Part shown: positions 27,959 through 39,700 of the stretch, piece after piece
Layout of the letters: every line of letters begins with the position of its first letter
Numbering within the stretch: position 1 is the stretch's first letter
Origin: Methanobrevibacter sp.
Lineage (GTDB): Archaea; Methanobacteriota; Methanobacteria; Methanobacteriales; Methanobacteriaceae
Length of the DNA stretch: 64,000 nt
NCBI RefSeq assembly: GCF_015062935.1
Contig: NZ_SUTM01000001.1
Location: 62,001 to 126,000, forward strand
Direction of reading: 5' to 3'
Program-made: the position numbers and the translations under genes
The notes under the pieces: generated by a model
What the model was told of the DNA's origin: nothing
The model's database searches: none
What the model saw: the letters and a program-made list of their open reading frames with translations, nothing else

Positions 27959-28031
27959 AAAAAGAAAAGAGTATTGCAAGTTTTTTTTCTAGAAACTTGT
28001 AATTTCAAACATATAAAATACGGTGGAAAAA

Positions 28032-29540
28032 ATGAAGATTAACTATAAAATCTTTGGTTTAGTAATGTTCGTCATGCTAATCTGCTGCGTTAGTGCAGCC
28101 AGTGCAACAGATGTTGACAACATTACCGTACCTGATGACACAGGAATCATTGAAATAGATGATACTGTAGATTCAGTAGATGAAGTAGAACAAGATCGAG
28201 GAACCGGTGGTTGTGATTGTACTAATTGCGATTGTGAAATTGAAGTACCAACTATATCAACAGGTACAAATAAAATTACTTTAGATTCAAGTAATTATAC
28301 AAGTAAATTTACAAATGATGTCTTTAATGATGCTAATGTAGATGAGGTAATCTTTACTGGAAACTTTGCTCCAACTAATTATGAAACTCTTAATTTCAAT
28401 CAAGGAATAATAATTACTGCAACTGGAGCTACATTTAATAATATTAGTTTCGGATTATTGCATGATGGAATTGTTTTAAATGGTGCAACTATAATTGCAG
28501 ATGCTCCAAATGGTCAGGACTATTATGCAATTGATATTGAAAATGCAAGTAATGTTATTGTAATAAATAATAAAATAAATTATAATTGTGATTATGATAA
28601 TGATTATGATTATAATTATGCAATTAAAGCTGTAAACAGTGAAAACTTAACAATATATGGAAATGAAATTAATGCAACTGTGCCACTAAAACAACCTAAT
28701 TGGGATGTATATGGCAGTATAGATTCTGATTATGTTGCAGGTGTTGCAATAGAAAATTGTACAAACTTAAAATTTGATAAAAATAATTTAACAGTAATTG
28801 GTAAAGAACGTGTTGGATATTACCCAACATTAGATGCATTTATCATTGCAGAATCTAAAAATGCAAAAATTAGAGGCAATATAATTTATGAAACTGATGT
28901 GAAAACAGCAGAAGGTCAATATAGTTATATTTATGGTATTGATGTATACTGCTGTGATAATTTAACAATTTGTAGTAACACTGTAAATATGAATGGTAAT
29001 AAGTCTGGGGGTCATTTAGTAGGTGGTAATGGTACTGGTGCAGCATATTGTATTCAACTCACTGGTCCACACACTGGAATAAAAATATGTAATAATAATT
29101 TAACTACAAGAAATCAAGGACCTAACTTAGGTATTTACTCTCAAAATTATGATGGTGAAACTAATTTAACTATTTGTGGCAACCATATTAATGTAACTGG
29201 TAAAGCAGGTAGCGACCCATGGTCATTAGTGTCTGGAATGGAACTTCAGGATACTTATGCAAATGTATGTGGTAATGATATTGTAGTATACAATACTAAT
29301 CCTTATGCTAATGGTAGTTATGCATTTGGTATAAGTTATGTTCAATCTACTCCATTATCACATGAGTTCCATATTACTTATAATAATGTAACTGTTTATA
29401 ATGCAGATTATGCAGTTTATATTTTATCAGGTTTTGGTGAAATTAAATATAATAATTTAACTGCTTATGGTAATGGAACTAATATTGGGAATGCTGCTGT
29501 AAATGCTCCTAGCACTATAGTTGTTGGTCCAAATCCATAG
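28032..29540 (+). CDS. Secreted beta-helix adhesin-like protein, 502 aa
   Basis: The protein begins with a Sec signal peptide (MKINYKIFGLVMFVMLICCVSAASA). After a short acidic linker and a Cys-rich GGCDCTNCDCEIE patch comes a right-handed parallel beta-helix. This runs from about residue 80 to near the end as repeated NxxxIxGNxIN and NxLTIxxNxI coils of the PbH1/NosD type. Many N-x-S/T sequons suggest glycosylation. There is no C-terminal anchor, Ig domain or Lys-rich tail, unlike the two following adhesins, so it may be released or held non-covalently. ATG 28032 follows GGTGG. A structured leader and an inverted-repeat pair lie upstream. Confidence 0.75.
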   Translation: MKINYKIFGLVMFVMLICCVSAASATDVDNITVPDDTGIIEIDDTVDSVDEVEQDRGTGGCDCTNCDCEIEVPTISTGTNKITLDSSNYTSKFTNDVFNDANVDEVIFTGNFAPTNYETLNFNQGIIITATGATFNNISFGLLHDGIVLNGATIIADAPNGQDYYAIDIENASNVIVINNKINYNCDYDNDYDYNYAIKAVNSENLTIYGNEINATVPLKQPNWDVYGSIDSDYVAGVAIENCTNLKFDKNNLTVIGKERVGYYPTLDAFIIAESKNAKIRGNIIYETDVKTAEGQYSYIYGIDVYCCDNLTICSNTVNMNGNKSGGHLVGGNGTGAAYCIQLTGPHTGIKICNNNLTTRNQGPNLGIYSQNYDGETNLTICGNHINVTGKAGSDPWSLVSGMELQDTYANVCGNDIVVYNTNPYANGSYAFGISYVQSTPLSHEFHITYNNVTVYNADYAVYILSGFGEIKYNNLTAYGNGTNIGNAAVNAPSTIVVGPNP

Positions 29541-29550
29541 TTTAAAAAAT

Positions 29551-29576
29551 GGGATATGTAATTATTACATAATCCC
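29551..29576 (+). terminator. Hairpin between adhesin genes
   Basis: GGGAT-ATGTAA pairs with TTACAT-ATCCC across one bulged A, 11 nt after the stop of the first adhesin, then CTATTTATTT. It is terminator-like, though without a clean T-run. The second adhesin starts at 29599. Confidence 0.4.
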
Positions 29577-29598
29577 CTATTTATTTAAAGGGATTTAT

Positions 29599-32500
29599 AT
29601 GAAAAGGAGTATGTTATCTTTATTTTTGATATTGATCATGATTTTATCAGTTAATATAATTTCAGCTACAGAATTAACTGATAATTTTATAAATAACAGT
29701 GATGATGGGGTTTATGCTGAGATTAACGTTGAAAATAGTGATGATTTATCTGATAATCTTGCTTTAACTGATTCAAATATTGAAGGGGAAAAATCCGAAT
29801 CTGATTGCATTGAAATTTATGTTGGTCAAAATAGAACTGATGATGGAGGGAATGGATCAAAAGAAAATCCTTATGGAAACTTAAATTTAGCTTGCGAACA
29901 TATAAATGGTGAGAATAAAACGGTTATAAATATTTTTGATGGAACTTATTATTTAGATTCATATTTAAAATTTAATACCTCTAATTTATTTATCAATGGA
30001 TTGGGGAATAATGTTATTTTTAAAAATGCAAATAATGAATCATCTATTAAAGCATTAGGTCTAGTTTCAAATTCTGCAAATTTTACTATGACTAATCTAA
30101 TTGAAGACCATTCTGATCATTTCTATCCTGTAGTTTCAATTTTTGATTTATTTTATGGAACTGCTAATTTAGGTATATACAATAATTGTTCATTTATTGG
30201 ATTAAATTATGGACGTATTATCGATGGTGGAAATTATAATCAAATATTTAATAATTGTTATTTTGAGGGTATTGGTACTTCCGATTCTGCGATAGTTTCT
30301 GATAAGTATTTAAAAGGTATTTCTCATAAATTTGAAAATTGTAGTTTTAATATTCAGAATTTAATGACTTTTGCAAGTTATAATCAAAATACAATAATTA
30401 ATTTCATTAATTGTTGGTTTGGTAAAAATGACCCTAGTACATATACTCATCCTCCAAGATCAGCTGTTACAAATGATAAAGGTAGATATGTAAGTAATTG
30501 GGTTATCCATATAGATAGAAATGCAATATTTTCAACTTATGAAAATTATTTGGGCAATAACCAATATGAAATCATTGGTAAATTAAGTTGGAGTGATGGT
30601 GATGAGAATATAAGCATGGAATCTTTCCAGCCAATGAACGTGTCATTATCATCTAATACTGGTGAAATTCAATCTAATGCAATCTTAACAAATGGTACAT
30701 TTAGGGCTATTTACGTTAGTAATTCAAATGAACATTCAGTTATTGCAATTTTAGGTTCTGAAATTAAAGAACTAAAGTTTAGTTCTATTAATTTCACTGT
30801 TGATGCTCCAAATATATTCTATGGTGAAGACCAAAACATAACTGTTACTTTCCCTGAAGTAATTACAAATAACATTACAATCACTGTAAACAACAAGACC
30901 TATGAAGTTGAAGTTAATAACACTAATTCAACAACTTACACTATTGAAGATAGATTAACTGAAGGCAATTACACAGTAACTGTAAGTTACATTGATGAAG
31001 TAAACAAAGTTTATGGTTCAAATTCAACTTTATTAACTGTATCTAAAGTTAATAATTATGTTTTTGATGTAGTTCCTTCCAGTGAAGTTAAAGTTGGTGA
31101 AAATGCAACAATTGATATTACTTTACCTAAAGATGTTGAAGGTAATGTAACCATCAAATTTGGTAATGATACTAAAATTTTACCAGCAAACCAAACATTG
31201 GTGGTAAACTTTGACAACTTAAACGCAACTACCTACTCAGTAACTGTAACCTACACAGGCAGTGACAAATACACTGGAAAAGAAAAAGTCGACAGTATAA
31301 CTGTTGATAAAGCAGACTCTAGTGTAAGCATTGAAAATAGTGTTTTCATATACGGTGATGTTATTGCAATTCCATTCACAACTACCAATGCAAGTGGTGT
31401 AAATGTCAGAGTTTTAAACAAAGACGGTGTGGAAGTAGCAAACACAACCGCCGAAGGCACCAAATTCACATTGGATACTTTGCCTGCTGGTGAATACACA
31501 TTAGAAGTAACTTCAATTGTCAATGACAATTATGAAGAGTTCACAGCAGAAGATATTACTTTAACTATCAATAAAGCCGAATCCGATTTAACTTTAAACG
31601 ACAGTTATGAATTTACCTATGGAGTAGGTGCTGTAATTAATGTTGTAACTGAAAACTCAACTGGAGATGTCATTGTTTCATTAGATGGATTCACAGCAAA
31701 TGTTTCAGATAATGAAATCACATTACCTACATTAACTGTTGGCAAATACACATTAAATGTAACAACAAACGTTGATGAAAACCATAATAATGTTACTAAA
31801 ACAGCTACAATTACAATTAATAAAGCAGCTCCTTCAATGAATGTTATTGTTGAACCAGTAGAAAATATCACAACAAAAGACGATGTAACCTTAACAATCA
31901 GTTTACCGTCTGATGCTACTGGGGAAGTTACTGTTAAAATTAATGGTAAAAAAACAGATATTAAATCTGCAAATGAAACATTAACCATTGATTTAAACAA
32001 TCAAGCAGGAGACTATGTCGTTGATGTCACATATTCTGGTGATAAAAATTATGAAAGTGACATGGCAACCACCGAATATACAGTCTCTAAAGCTGAAACT
32101 TCAATAACTGCAAAACAAGTAGCTTTTGAAGAGGGAAATGCTTCAAAAATTGAAGTAACAGTTCCAGATGTTGAATCAGGTATTGTTTTAGTCGATGTTG
32201 CAGGTAAAAAATTCTATGGTGACATTGAAAGTGGTAAGGCAACCATAACTCTTGAAGGAGTATCTGAAGGAAACTACACAGCAAACATCAAATTCTTCGG
32301 AGATGAGAAATACAACCAAGCAACAAACACTACTGATGTAAAAGTATCAGAAGATAAAATCATAACAGAGCTAAAAGAACAATTAGAAGAAGCAAATGCT
32401 AAGGTTGATAATTTAACTGGTGAGTTGGCTAATGCTACTGATAAGATTGCTGATTTAACTGCTGAGTTAAATGAAACTCAAGCTAATGCTACTAAATTAT

Positions 32501-33561
32501 CTGAAGATCTTGCTGATGCTCAAGCTAATGTTACTAAGTTGTCTGACGATTTGGCTGATGCTAATGCTAAGGTTGATAATTTAACTGGTGAGTTGGCTAA
32601 TGCTACTGATAAGATTGCTGATTTAACTGCTGAGTTAAATGAAACTCAAGCTAATGCTACTAAGTTATCTGAAGATCTTGCTGATGCTCAAGCTAATGTT
32701 ACTAAGTTGTCTGATGATTTAACTGATGCTAATGCTAAGGTTGATAATTTAACTGCTGAGTTAAATGAAACTCAAGCTAATGCTACTAAATTATCTGAAG
32801 ATCTTGCTGATGCTAATCAAAAAGTAAATAACTTAACTACTCAGTTAGAAAAAGCACAATCTAATGTTACAATTGTTGTTGATGGTGTAGAGTATCCTGT
32901 TGATGTTGTTAATGGCACTGCTACTATTAAAACTAACTCAACCAAACCAATTAGTAAAAAAGACACAGTTATTGTTGTTGATAAAACTTTCACTCGTGTT
33001 GCTACTGATTACAATGCAGGTGAAAGAGGTGGAATGTTTTACGCAATCTTAAAAGACAGTGATGGTAATGTTTTAGCTAATAAAACTGTTCAAATTGCTG
33101 TAAATGGTCCAATTTATAATGTGACTACTGATGATCAAGGAAGAGCAGGCCTACAAGTAAACCTTGCAAATGCTAACACATACACTTATGCATTATCCTT
33201 CCAAGGTGGCGATGAATATAATGCAGCACCAATTGCATCATCAAAATTAACAGTCACCAAAAAGAAAACTACCATTTCAGCTTCCAATAAAGTTTTCAAA
33301 GCTAAAACAAAAACCAAAAAGATTAGCGTAACACTTAAGACTGTTAAAAACCAGTATGATAAAAAAACATACTTAAAATCTGGTAAAAAAGTAACCTTAA
33401 AAGTAAATGGTAAAACCTACACCGCAAAAATCAACAAAAAAGGTGTAGCTAAATTTACCATAAAAATAACCAAAAAAGGTAAATACACAGCTAAGATCAA
33501 ATTTGCAGGTGATAAAACCTACAAAGCATCTAGCAAAACAATAAAAATAAGAATAAAATAA
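29599..33561 (+). CDS. Adhesin-like protein with coiled-coil stalk, 1320 aa
   Basis: A signal peptide (MKRSMLSLFLILIMILSVNIISA) is followed by an acidic linker. A beta-helix head starts with a DUF1565-like IYVGQNRTDDGGNGSKENPYG motif (about 70-330). About six Big_3-like Ig repeats follow (about 390-900), each with a V-T-Y-S/T-G-D-x-x-Y type strand. Next is a 140-residue coiled coil of 56-aa repeats with regular N-x-T sequons, an Ig-like unit, and a Lys-rich C-terminal domain (KKTTISASNKVFKAKTKTKK...). That tail is common to Methanobrevibacter adhesin-like proteins and is thought to hold them at the pseudomurein wall. GGGAT precedes ATG 29599. A terminator hairpin follows. Confidence 0.8.
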   Translation: MKRSMLSLFLILIMILSVNIISATELTDNFINNSDDGVYAEINVENSDDLSDNLALTDSNIEGEKSESDCIEIYVGQNRTDDGGNGSKENPYGNLNLACEHINGENKTVINIFDGTYYLDSYLKFNTSNLFINGLGNNVIFKNANNESSIKALGLVSNSANFTMTNLIEDHSDHFYPVVSIFDLFYGTANLGIYNNCSFIGLNYGRIIDGGNYNQIFNNCYFEGIGTSDSAIVSDKYLKGISHKFENCSFNIQNLMTFASYNQNTIINFINCWFGKNDPSTYTHPPRSAVTNDKGRYVSNWVIHIDRNAIFSTYENYLGNNQYEIIGKLSWSDGDENISMESFQPMNVSLSSNTGEIQSNAILTNGTFRAIYVSNSNEHSVIAILGSEIKELKFSSINFTVDAPNIFYGEDQNITVTFPEVITNNITITVNNKTYEVEVNNTNSTTYTIEDRLTEGNYTVTVSYIDEVNKVYGSNSTLLTVSKVNNYVFDVVPSSEVKVGENATIDITLPKDVEGNVTIKFGNDTKILPANQTLVVNFDNLNATTYSVTVTYTGSDKYTGKEKVDSITVDKADSSVSIENSVFIYGDVIAIPFTTTNASGVNVRVLNKDGVEVANTTAEGTKFTLDTLPAGEYTLEVTSIVNDNYEEFTAEDITLTINKAESDLTLNDSYEFTYGVGAVINVVTENSTGDVIVSLDGFTANVSDNEITLPTLTVGKYTLNVTTNVDENHNNVTKTATITINKAAPSMNVIVEPVENITTKDDVTLTISLPSDATGEVTVKINGKKTDIKSANETLTIDLNNQAGDYVVDVTYSGDKNYESDMATTEYTVSKAETSITAKQVAFEEGNASKIEVTVPDVESGIVLVDVAGKKFYGDIESGKATITLEGVSEGNYTANIKFFGDEKYNQATNTTDVKVSEDKIITELKEQLEEANAKVDNLTGELANATDKIADLTAELNETQANATKLSEDLADAQANVTKLSDDLADANAKVDNLTGELANATDKIADLTAELNETQANATKLSEDLADAQANVTKLSDDLTDANAKVDNLTAELNETQANATKLSEDLADANQKVNNLTTQLEKAQSNVTIVVDGVEYPVDVVNGTATIKTNSTKPISKKDTVIVVDKTFTRVATDYNAGERGGMFYAILKDSDGNVLANKTVQIAVNGPIYNVTTDDQGRAGLQVNLANANTYTYALSFQGGDEYNAAPIASSKLTVTKKKTTISASNKVFKAKTKTKKISVTLKTVKNQYDKKTYLKSGKKVTLKVNGKTYTAKINKKGVAKFTIKITKKGKYTAKIKFAGDKTYKASSKTIKIRIK
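32392..32811 (+). repeat. 168-bp tandem repeat coding a coiled coil
   Basis: Two near-identical 168-bp units (32392-32559 and 32560-32727) are followed by a third lacking 14 codons in its first half (32728-32811). Each unit encodes eight heptads, ANAKVDN-LTGELAN-ATDKIAD and so on, with N-x-T sequons at five positions. Unit number could change by slippage or recombination. Confidence 0.85.
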
Positions 33562-33571
33562 TAAAATAATT

Positions 33572-33612
33572 TTGAAGAGTAATTATGCTCTTCAATTTTT
33601 TCTTTTTTTTAT
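33572..33612 (+). terminator. Terminator of second adhesin
   Basis: A perfect 8-bp stem TTGAAGAG/CTCTTCAA (33572-33579/33588-33595) is followed by TTTTTTC and a further eight T. It is a classical intrinsic-type terminator 10 nt after the stop. Confidence 0.75.
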
Positions 33613-33715
33613 TTAACAAAAATTTTTATCTTTTTTATATTTTTTCATTTTTAAGGTATCCACTTTTTTTAACAGATTATTTTTTTAATTCATAAAAATG
33701 GGGGTTTATTTTTTT

Positions 33716-36700
33716 ATGAATAAAAAATTCTTCATCTTGATGTTATTGGTGTTATTTTTAAGCACTACTTTTGTGTCTGCAAGTGAACTTGAAAATACAA
33801 GTGCTGTTTCAGTATATAATGAAGATTCAATAGATAATATTGGTTCTGTTGATTGTCAAGATGAAATTAATTTTGAAGAGAATCCTCTTCAAAGTCCATA
33901 TAAAGATAATACATCTGATGAGGAATATCTTCAGAAGTCCTCTGAAAATTCTTTAAAATCAAGTGATTCAAAAGATGTTATTGTTGTTAATGATTGGGAT
34001 GAATTACAATTTTATTGTGCTCAAACTGATCGAGATTATACTTTAAAATTAAAGGAAGATACTAATTTTTATCCTACCGACCCTCACAATCCAACTTATC
34101 AAATTAAAATTAAAAACAATGTTAAAATTATTGGAGGTAAAGGAGCATATATTGGTGATTCATCATCAAATGTTAGAGACATTATGTTCGTGGCTTTTTT
34201 AGTTGAAGATAATTCAATTTATGGGTCATTAAATTTTGAAAATGTAACTTTTAAACATATTTGGTCTGTTTATTCCACAATGGGTGCTACCGGTGGAACT
34301 CGTGATGGTATTTTCATGCAGATGGGCGGAATAAGAAATAATATTATTAAAAACTGTATTTTTCAGGATATTCTTTCCCAATATGGACATGCAACCATAG
34401 TTTATCTTAAAAAAGGTTCTGCTACTTTAGATAATTGTAGTTTTATAAATTGTACTAGTGGTTACGGTGCGGTTAGTGTCTATGATCCAAATAGTGTGAA
34501 ATCCACTGATATGATTGTTCGTAATTGTTATTTTGAAAATAACTATGCATCTACAGAACCGGGTTGTATTAATAATTGTGGTAAATTGACTGTTTATAAT
34601 ACTACTTTTGTTAAGAATAGGTCTTTTTGGTGGGCTGGTGCAATACATACTCATGCGGGTGGAAATACTACAATTTATGATTCTAATTTCACAGATAATG
34701 TTGCTGGTTGGAATGGTGGTGCATTATACACTTATGCTTACTTGCAAATCTATAATTCTATTTTTGTAGGTAACAATTGTACTACTAATAATGGTGGTGG
34801 TGCAATAGGTGCATGTTCTTATCAAACTGATCCTCATATTTATATTGAAAACTGTTTGTTTAAAGATAATGCTAATAATTGTTGGTCATTAGATGAGTTA
34901 TCCACTTCGGGTACTGGTCGTGGTGGTGCTATTTCTTTAATGGATGCTGGTTCTATTGAAGTTCGTGACACTACGTTCATTGCAAATTCAGCAGCTCATG
35001 GTACTGCAATTTGTGCATATGATGTTGCAGCATATGGTTCACCAGATATTATTATTGTAAATAATACATTTATCAATCATACTAGAATCGGCGATGTATT
35101 GATAGTGAGAGTAACAGGAACTATTCTCAATGTTTCTAATAATTATTTTGAAGGTAATTCTATTGAATTTTCTAATCTAACCCTCACTAAATTAAGCGAA
35201 GGTAAAGAACAATCTATTTTACAGGTTAATGCTAGTTTAACTAATCCAACTTATTATGATTCTGATATTCTGGAAAAAACATTGTATGATGTTTACATTA
35301 ACAATAAGTATGTAAAGACGGTTAATTCATCTACTTTCAGTGTTGATTTTGGTGATTATGATATTTGTGATGTTTATGTGATTCCAACCATTTCAAATCG
35401 CAAATCCAATGAAGTAACCATAACAAGCACCAGAGAATACATTTTTGTCTCTAAAAGTAATGGGAATGACACTAACAATGGAATTTCAAGACAAACTCCA
35501 GTTAACACTATTAAAAGGGCTTTGGAACTTGCAGGAACTTGTCAAAACATCATTCTTCTAGATGGCGATTACTCAGAGGACAATATCCAAATAGATTATG
35601 ATGTCACTATTAAAGGTGAGGGAAATGCTACTTTAACTAACGCTACTTCATTTATTAGTAATTCTAATTTCACTTTAAAGAATTTGAAAATCAATAATTT
35701 AAACTCCAATATTTTTATCAATCAGATTAAAAATAGTTTATCTATCTCTCATTGTATTTTTACTAATAATGATGGTGTTTTAGTTAATAATGCTGGTTTT
35801 GCTTCTATTAGTGATTCTATTTTGTTGAATAACTCTCAAATCATAACTGGTAATCTTAACAATATTAATGTGGAGTATAATTGGTGGGGCAATGCTCAGC
35901 CTGACTTAAACATTAACAAGTTTATAACTTTAAACATCACTTCTGATTTTGAATCTTTAGAAAATACTCATAAGGCAAATGTTAATGTTAATTTCTACAC
36001 AAATGAAAATCAAATATATTCTAATTTACCAGATATTGATTTAAACATTCTCACAATCAATGGAATTGCTAACGAAAACATTATTAAAAGTAATTCCCAA
36101 GTTGTTTATACTTTAACTGCATTTGAAGATGGTGCTTTATCAGTTAACTACAATGATTTCACAACCACAAAATCCTTTGAGTTTTTAAAGTCAAATCCTA
36201 TTATATCTTTAGCAACTGAGGAGGTCATGGTTGGCGATGATGTTGTCATTAAGGTCAATCTTCCAAGTGACTGTGAAGGCAACCTAACTGTTAATGTTGG
36301 TAACATTTCCAAAACTAACAATGTTGGTTCTCCAGTTTTCACTTTTAGTGATTTGAAAGCCGGAACTTATAATATCACTGTCATTTATTCAGGTGACAAG
36401 AAGTATCTATCTAAAAACTTGACTGCTGGTGTTAATGTTGATAAGTATGAGTCTTCAACTTTGTTAAGCATCAGTGAAGTTAATGTTGGTGAAGATGTCT
36501 TATTAACAATCACAACAACAGACTCTTCAACTGGTGCAATAACATTAACTATCAACAATAGTACTCAAACATTAACATTAAATAATTCCAAAGTATCTTA
36601 CACTATTAAGAACATTAAAAGAGGGGATTATAGGATAACTGCTGTTTATAGTGGTGATGAGAAGTATTTATCAAGCCAAGACTCTAAATTCATTGAAGTT

Positions 36701-39700
36701 GATAATTTAAATGCTACAATGGAAATCACTGCTCAAGACATTGTTTATGGTGAAACAGAAATTATTAAAATCACTTTAAATGATGATGCAACAGGGGAGG
36801 TTACTGTAACTGTTGATGGTGTAACTAACACATCTAGAATAGTTAACGGTAAAGCAGAACTACCAATCTCAAATCTTAATGCAGGTTTTAAAAACATCAC
36901 GGTTTTCTATAGTGGTGATGATACCTACTTTAACCTTACAGAAACCAGTAATTTCACTATTGATAAGGCTGATTTGACATTTAATATTTCTTCAACTGAT
37001 ATTAAAATAGGAAAAGTTGCTGAAATCACAATTCAGGTTGCTCCAAGAACCACAGGTACTTTCACAATAGGTAGTGACATTCTAACTATTCCGATGTCTG
37101 GTCTGGTCACTTATGGTATTGCTGATTTGGAAATTGGGGACTACACTTACACTGCAGTATATAATGGTAATAATTATAAGACTGTTTCAAATTCAACTTC
37201 ATTTGTTGTTAGTGAGTATCCAATCCCACAAGTACCTAATGATGGTTTAAATCCTCAAAACAATCATAAATCAGATTATGAAACATCAGCTAACGGTAAT
37301 GTTGCTTTCATTATTCCGTTTAATGAGACTTTAACTGGTGATTTGGTAATTGATAGTTTAGGTAATGTCTACTTAACTTCTGATAGTGGTATTTACTGTT
37401 TCAATCAGACCAGCAAGTTATGGTATTGGTCTTCCAACACTTTTGAAGGCAATCTCTCAGGAATTTCAATAAGCCGTGATGTTGTAATTGCTCCTAAATC
37501 CGGTGACACATTATATTTCATCAACCAGACTACTGGTGAAAGGTACGGTGGATCCAATATCTATCAGGGTTCCAGTCTATTTGCACCTGTTGTGGACTCC
37601 AACGCTAACCTATTCATCGTTAGTGAATACCAGTATTCCTCTGAAGATTATAAACTGGTATTTATTCCGTACAGTTTATGGGAAAATGGTGGTGATCCTA
37701 CTTTAGTCACTATCGGTAATAGCAAGCCGTTATGTTCTCCAACATTAAATGATGATATAATTGTTGTTATTTCAGATAATAGATTTAGACTTATCAATGC
37801 AAAAACATTGGAAACTGTCTCTATTAAGTCAGGTAACTTCCAGGCTGTAAGGCCGGTTATTGGTGAGGGCAATATTATTTATGCCATTTTAAGTGACAGT
37901 ATTGTTGCTTATAATAGTAATGGTGTGCAGGTCTGGAAAACCAAGGTAACTGGCGGTGCTGGAACAACATTGGCTTTGGATAATGAACAGGGATTGTATC
38001 ATGTCAATGCTAAAGGAATTCTTTACCGTTATGATTTAATTGATGGTAAACAATCCAAGTTCTCAGATATAAAAGTAACTAGTGGAATATTGATTGATGC
38101 TAACAATAACCTGTACTTTGCATCTGAAAACATATTTTATGCAGTGGACTGTGAAGGTAACATATTGTGGAAGTCTATTTTAGACTCTAAAATAACTGGT
38201 AATCCTGTCATGGATGCTTCAGGTTTGATTTATGTTCCAACTGAAAACAGTATCGTTGCATTGACATATGCTCCTTTAAGGGATGCAGTCAATGTTACAG
38301 TAAATGATATTTTTGTTGGTGAAACTGCACAAATCACAATCGATGCGGATTCACAGATTGTAAATCAGTTCACATACACAATCAATGGTGAAACATTCAC
38401 TGGGGATGCGGGAACAATCACTAAATCATTATCTGATTTAAAAGCTGGAAACTACAGTGTTGAGATTTCTTATGAGGGTGATGCCAGATTCAACAGTCAA
38501 AATCAGGTATTCACATTTGAAGTTAAAAAGCTCACTCCTACATTAACCGCTTCAGCTGAAAACATAACTGTCGGTCAAACTCTTCAAATCAGCATAGACA
38601 CAAACGCAGCTGGATTAATCTACACAGTAGTAAATGGAAATAATTATACTGCAGAAAATAATCGTATAATTATCCCAAACCTAAAAGCAAACACTTACAC
38701 TGCTTCCATTGTATATGCTGGAAATGATAAATACGAAAGCATTGCTAAAGAGGTTAAATTCACAGTATCTAAAATGAATGTATCCTTGGATGATGCTTTA
38801 AGTATTTCTGATGACAATACTACATTCACTGTTAAGTTGGCAGGTGATGCAACAGGTAACATTAAAGTCAGCGTTGATAATGTAGACTACACTAAAGACC
38901 TTTCAGGTGGTTTGGCTGAAGTTGTCATTCCAAAATTAAGTGAAGGCCCACACAACATTAAAATCACCTATTCCGGAGATGACAAATATCTTGAAAGCAC
39001 CAAAAGCATAATCATTAACGGTGAAAATGTCACACCAGTTGATAACACAACACAACCGGTAGACAATACCACTAACACTACCCAACCGGATGATAATGCA
39101 ACTAACACTTCTGATACTAACCAGTCAGTCAGTGTTCCTGATGAAGCATTTACAATTCCTGAGGATGGCAGTGATTATAGTATTAGCTTGCCGAGTGATG
39201 CTACTGGTACTTTGACTGTTACTGTTGATGGTAACGAATATTCTCAAGAGTTAGTTAATGGTAAAGCTACAGTTACTGTTCCTGAGTTAAGTGAAGGCTC
39301 CCATAACGTTACTGTAACTTATTCCGGTGACAGTAAGTATGCACCGGTTACCAAAACAACTGTTGTTGTTAAAGATCCTGTAAATGCAACTGGTGATAAT
39401 AACTCAACCAGTGGAAACAACACTGGAAATAATACTGGTGATAATAACTCAACTGGTGAAAATGCTACTCAGAGTGTTCCGGATGAAGCATTTACAATTC
39501 CTGAGGATGGCAGTGATTATAGTATTTCACTTCCGAGTGATGCTACTGGTACTTTGACTGTTACGGTTGATGGTAAAGAATACTCTCAAGTGTTGGTTAA
39601 CGGTAAAGCTACAGTTACTGTTCCTGAGTTAAGTGAAGGCTCTCATAATGTTACTGTAACTTATTCTGGTGACAGTAAGTATGCGCCAGTTACAAAGACT

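Noticed and set aside
31251-32284. Minus-strand frames opposite the second adhesin
   Set aside because: They are shadows caused by the Thr/Val-rich Ig repeats; no start signals and no neighbours on that strand.
32392-32811. 168-bp tandem repeats as a CRISPR or satellite
   Set aside because: The units are in-frame heptads of a coiled coil without spacers; they are coding repeats.
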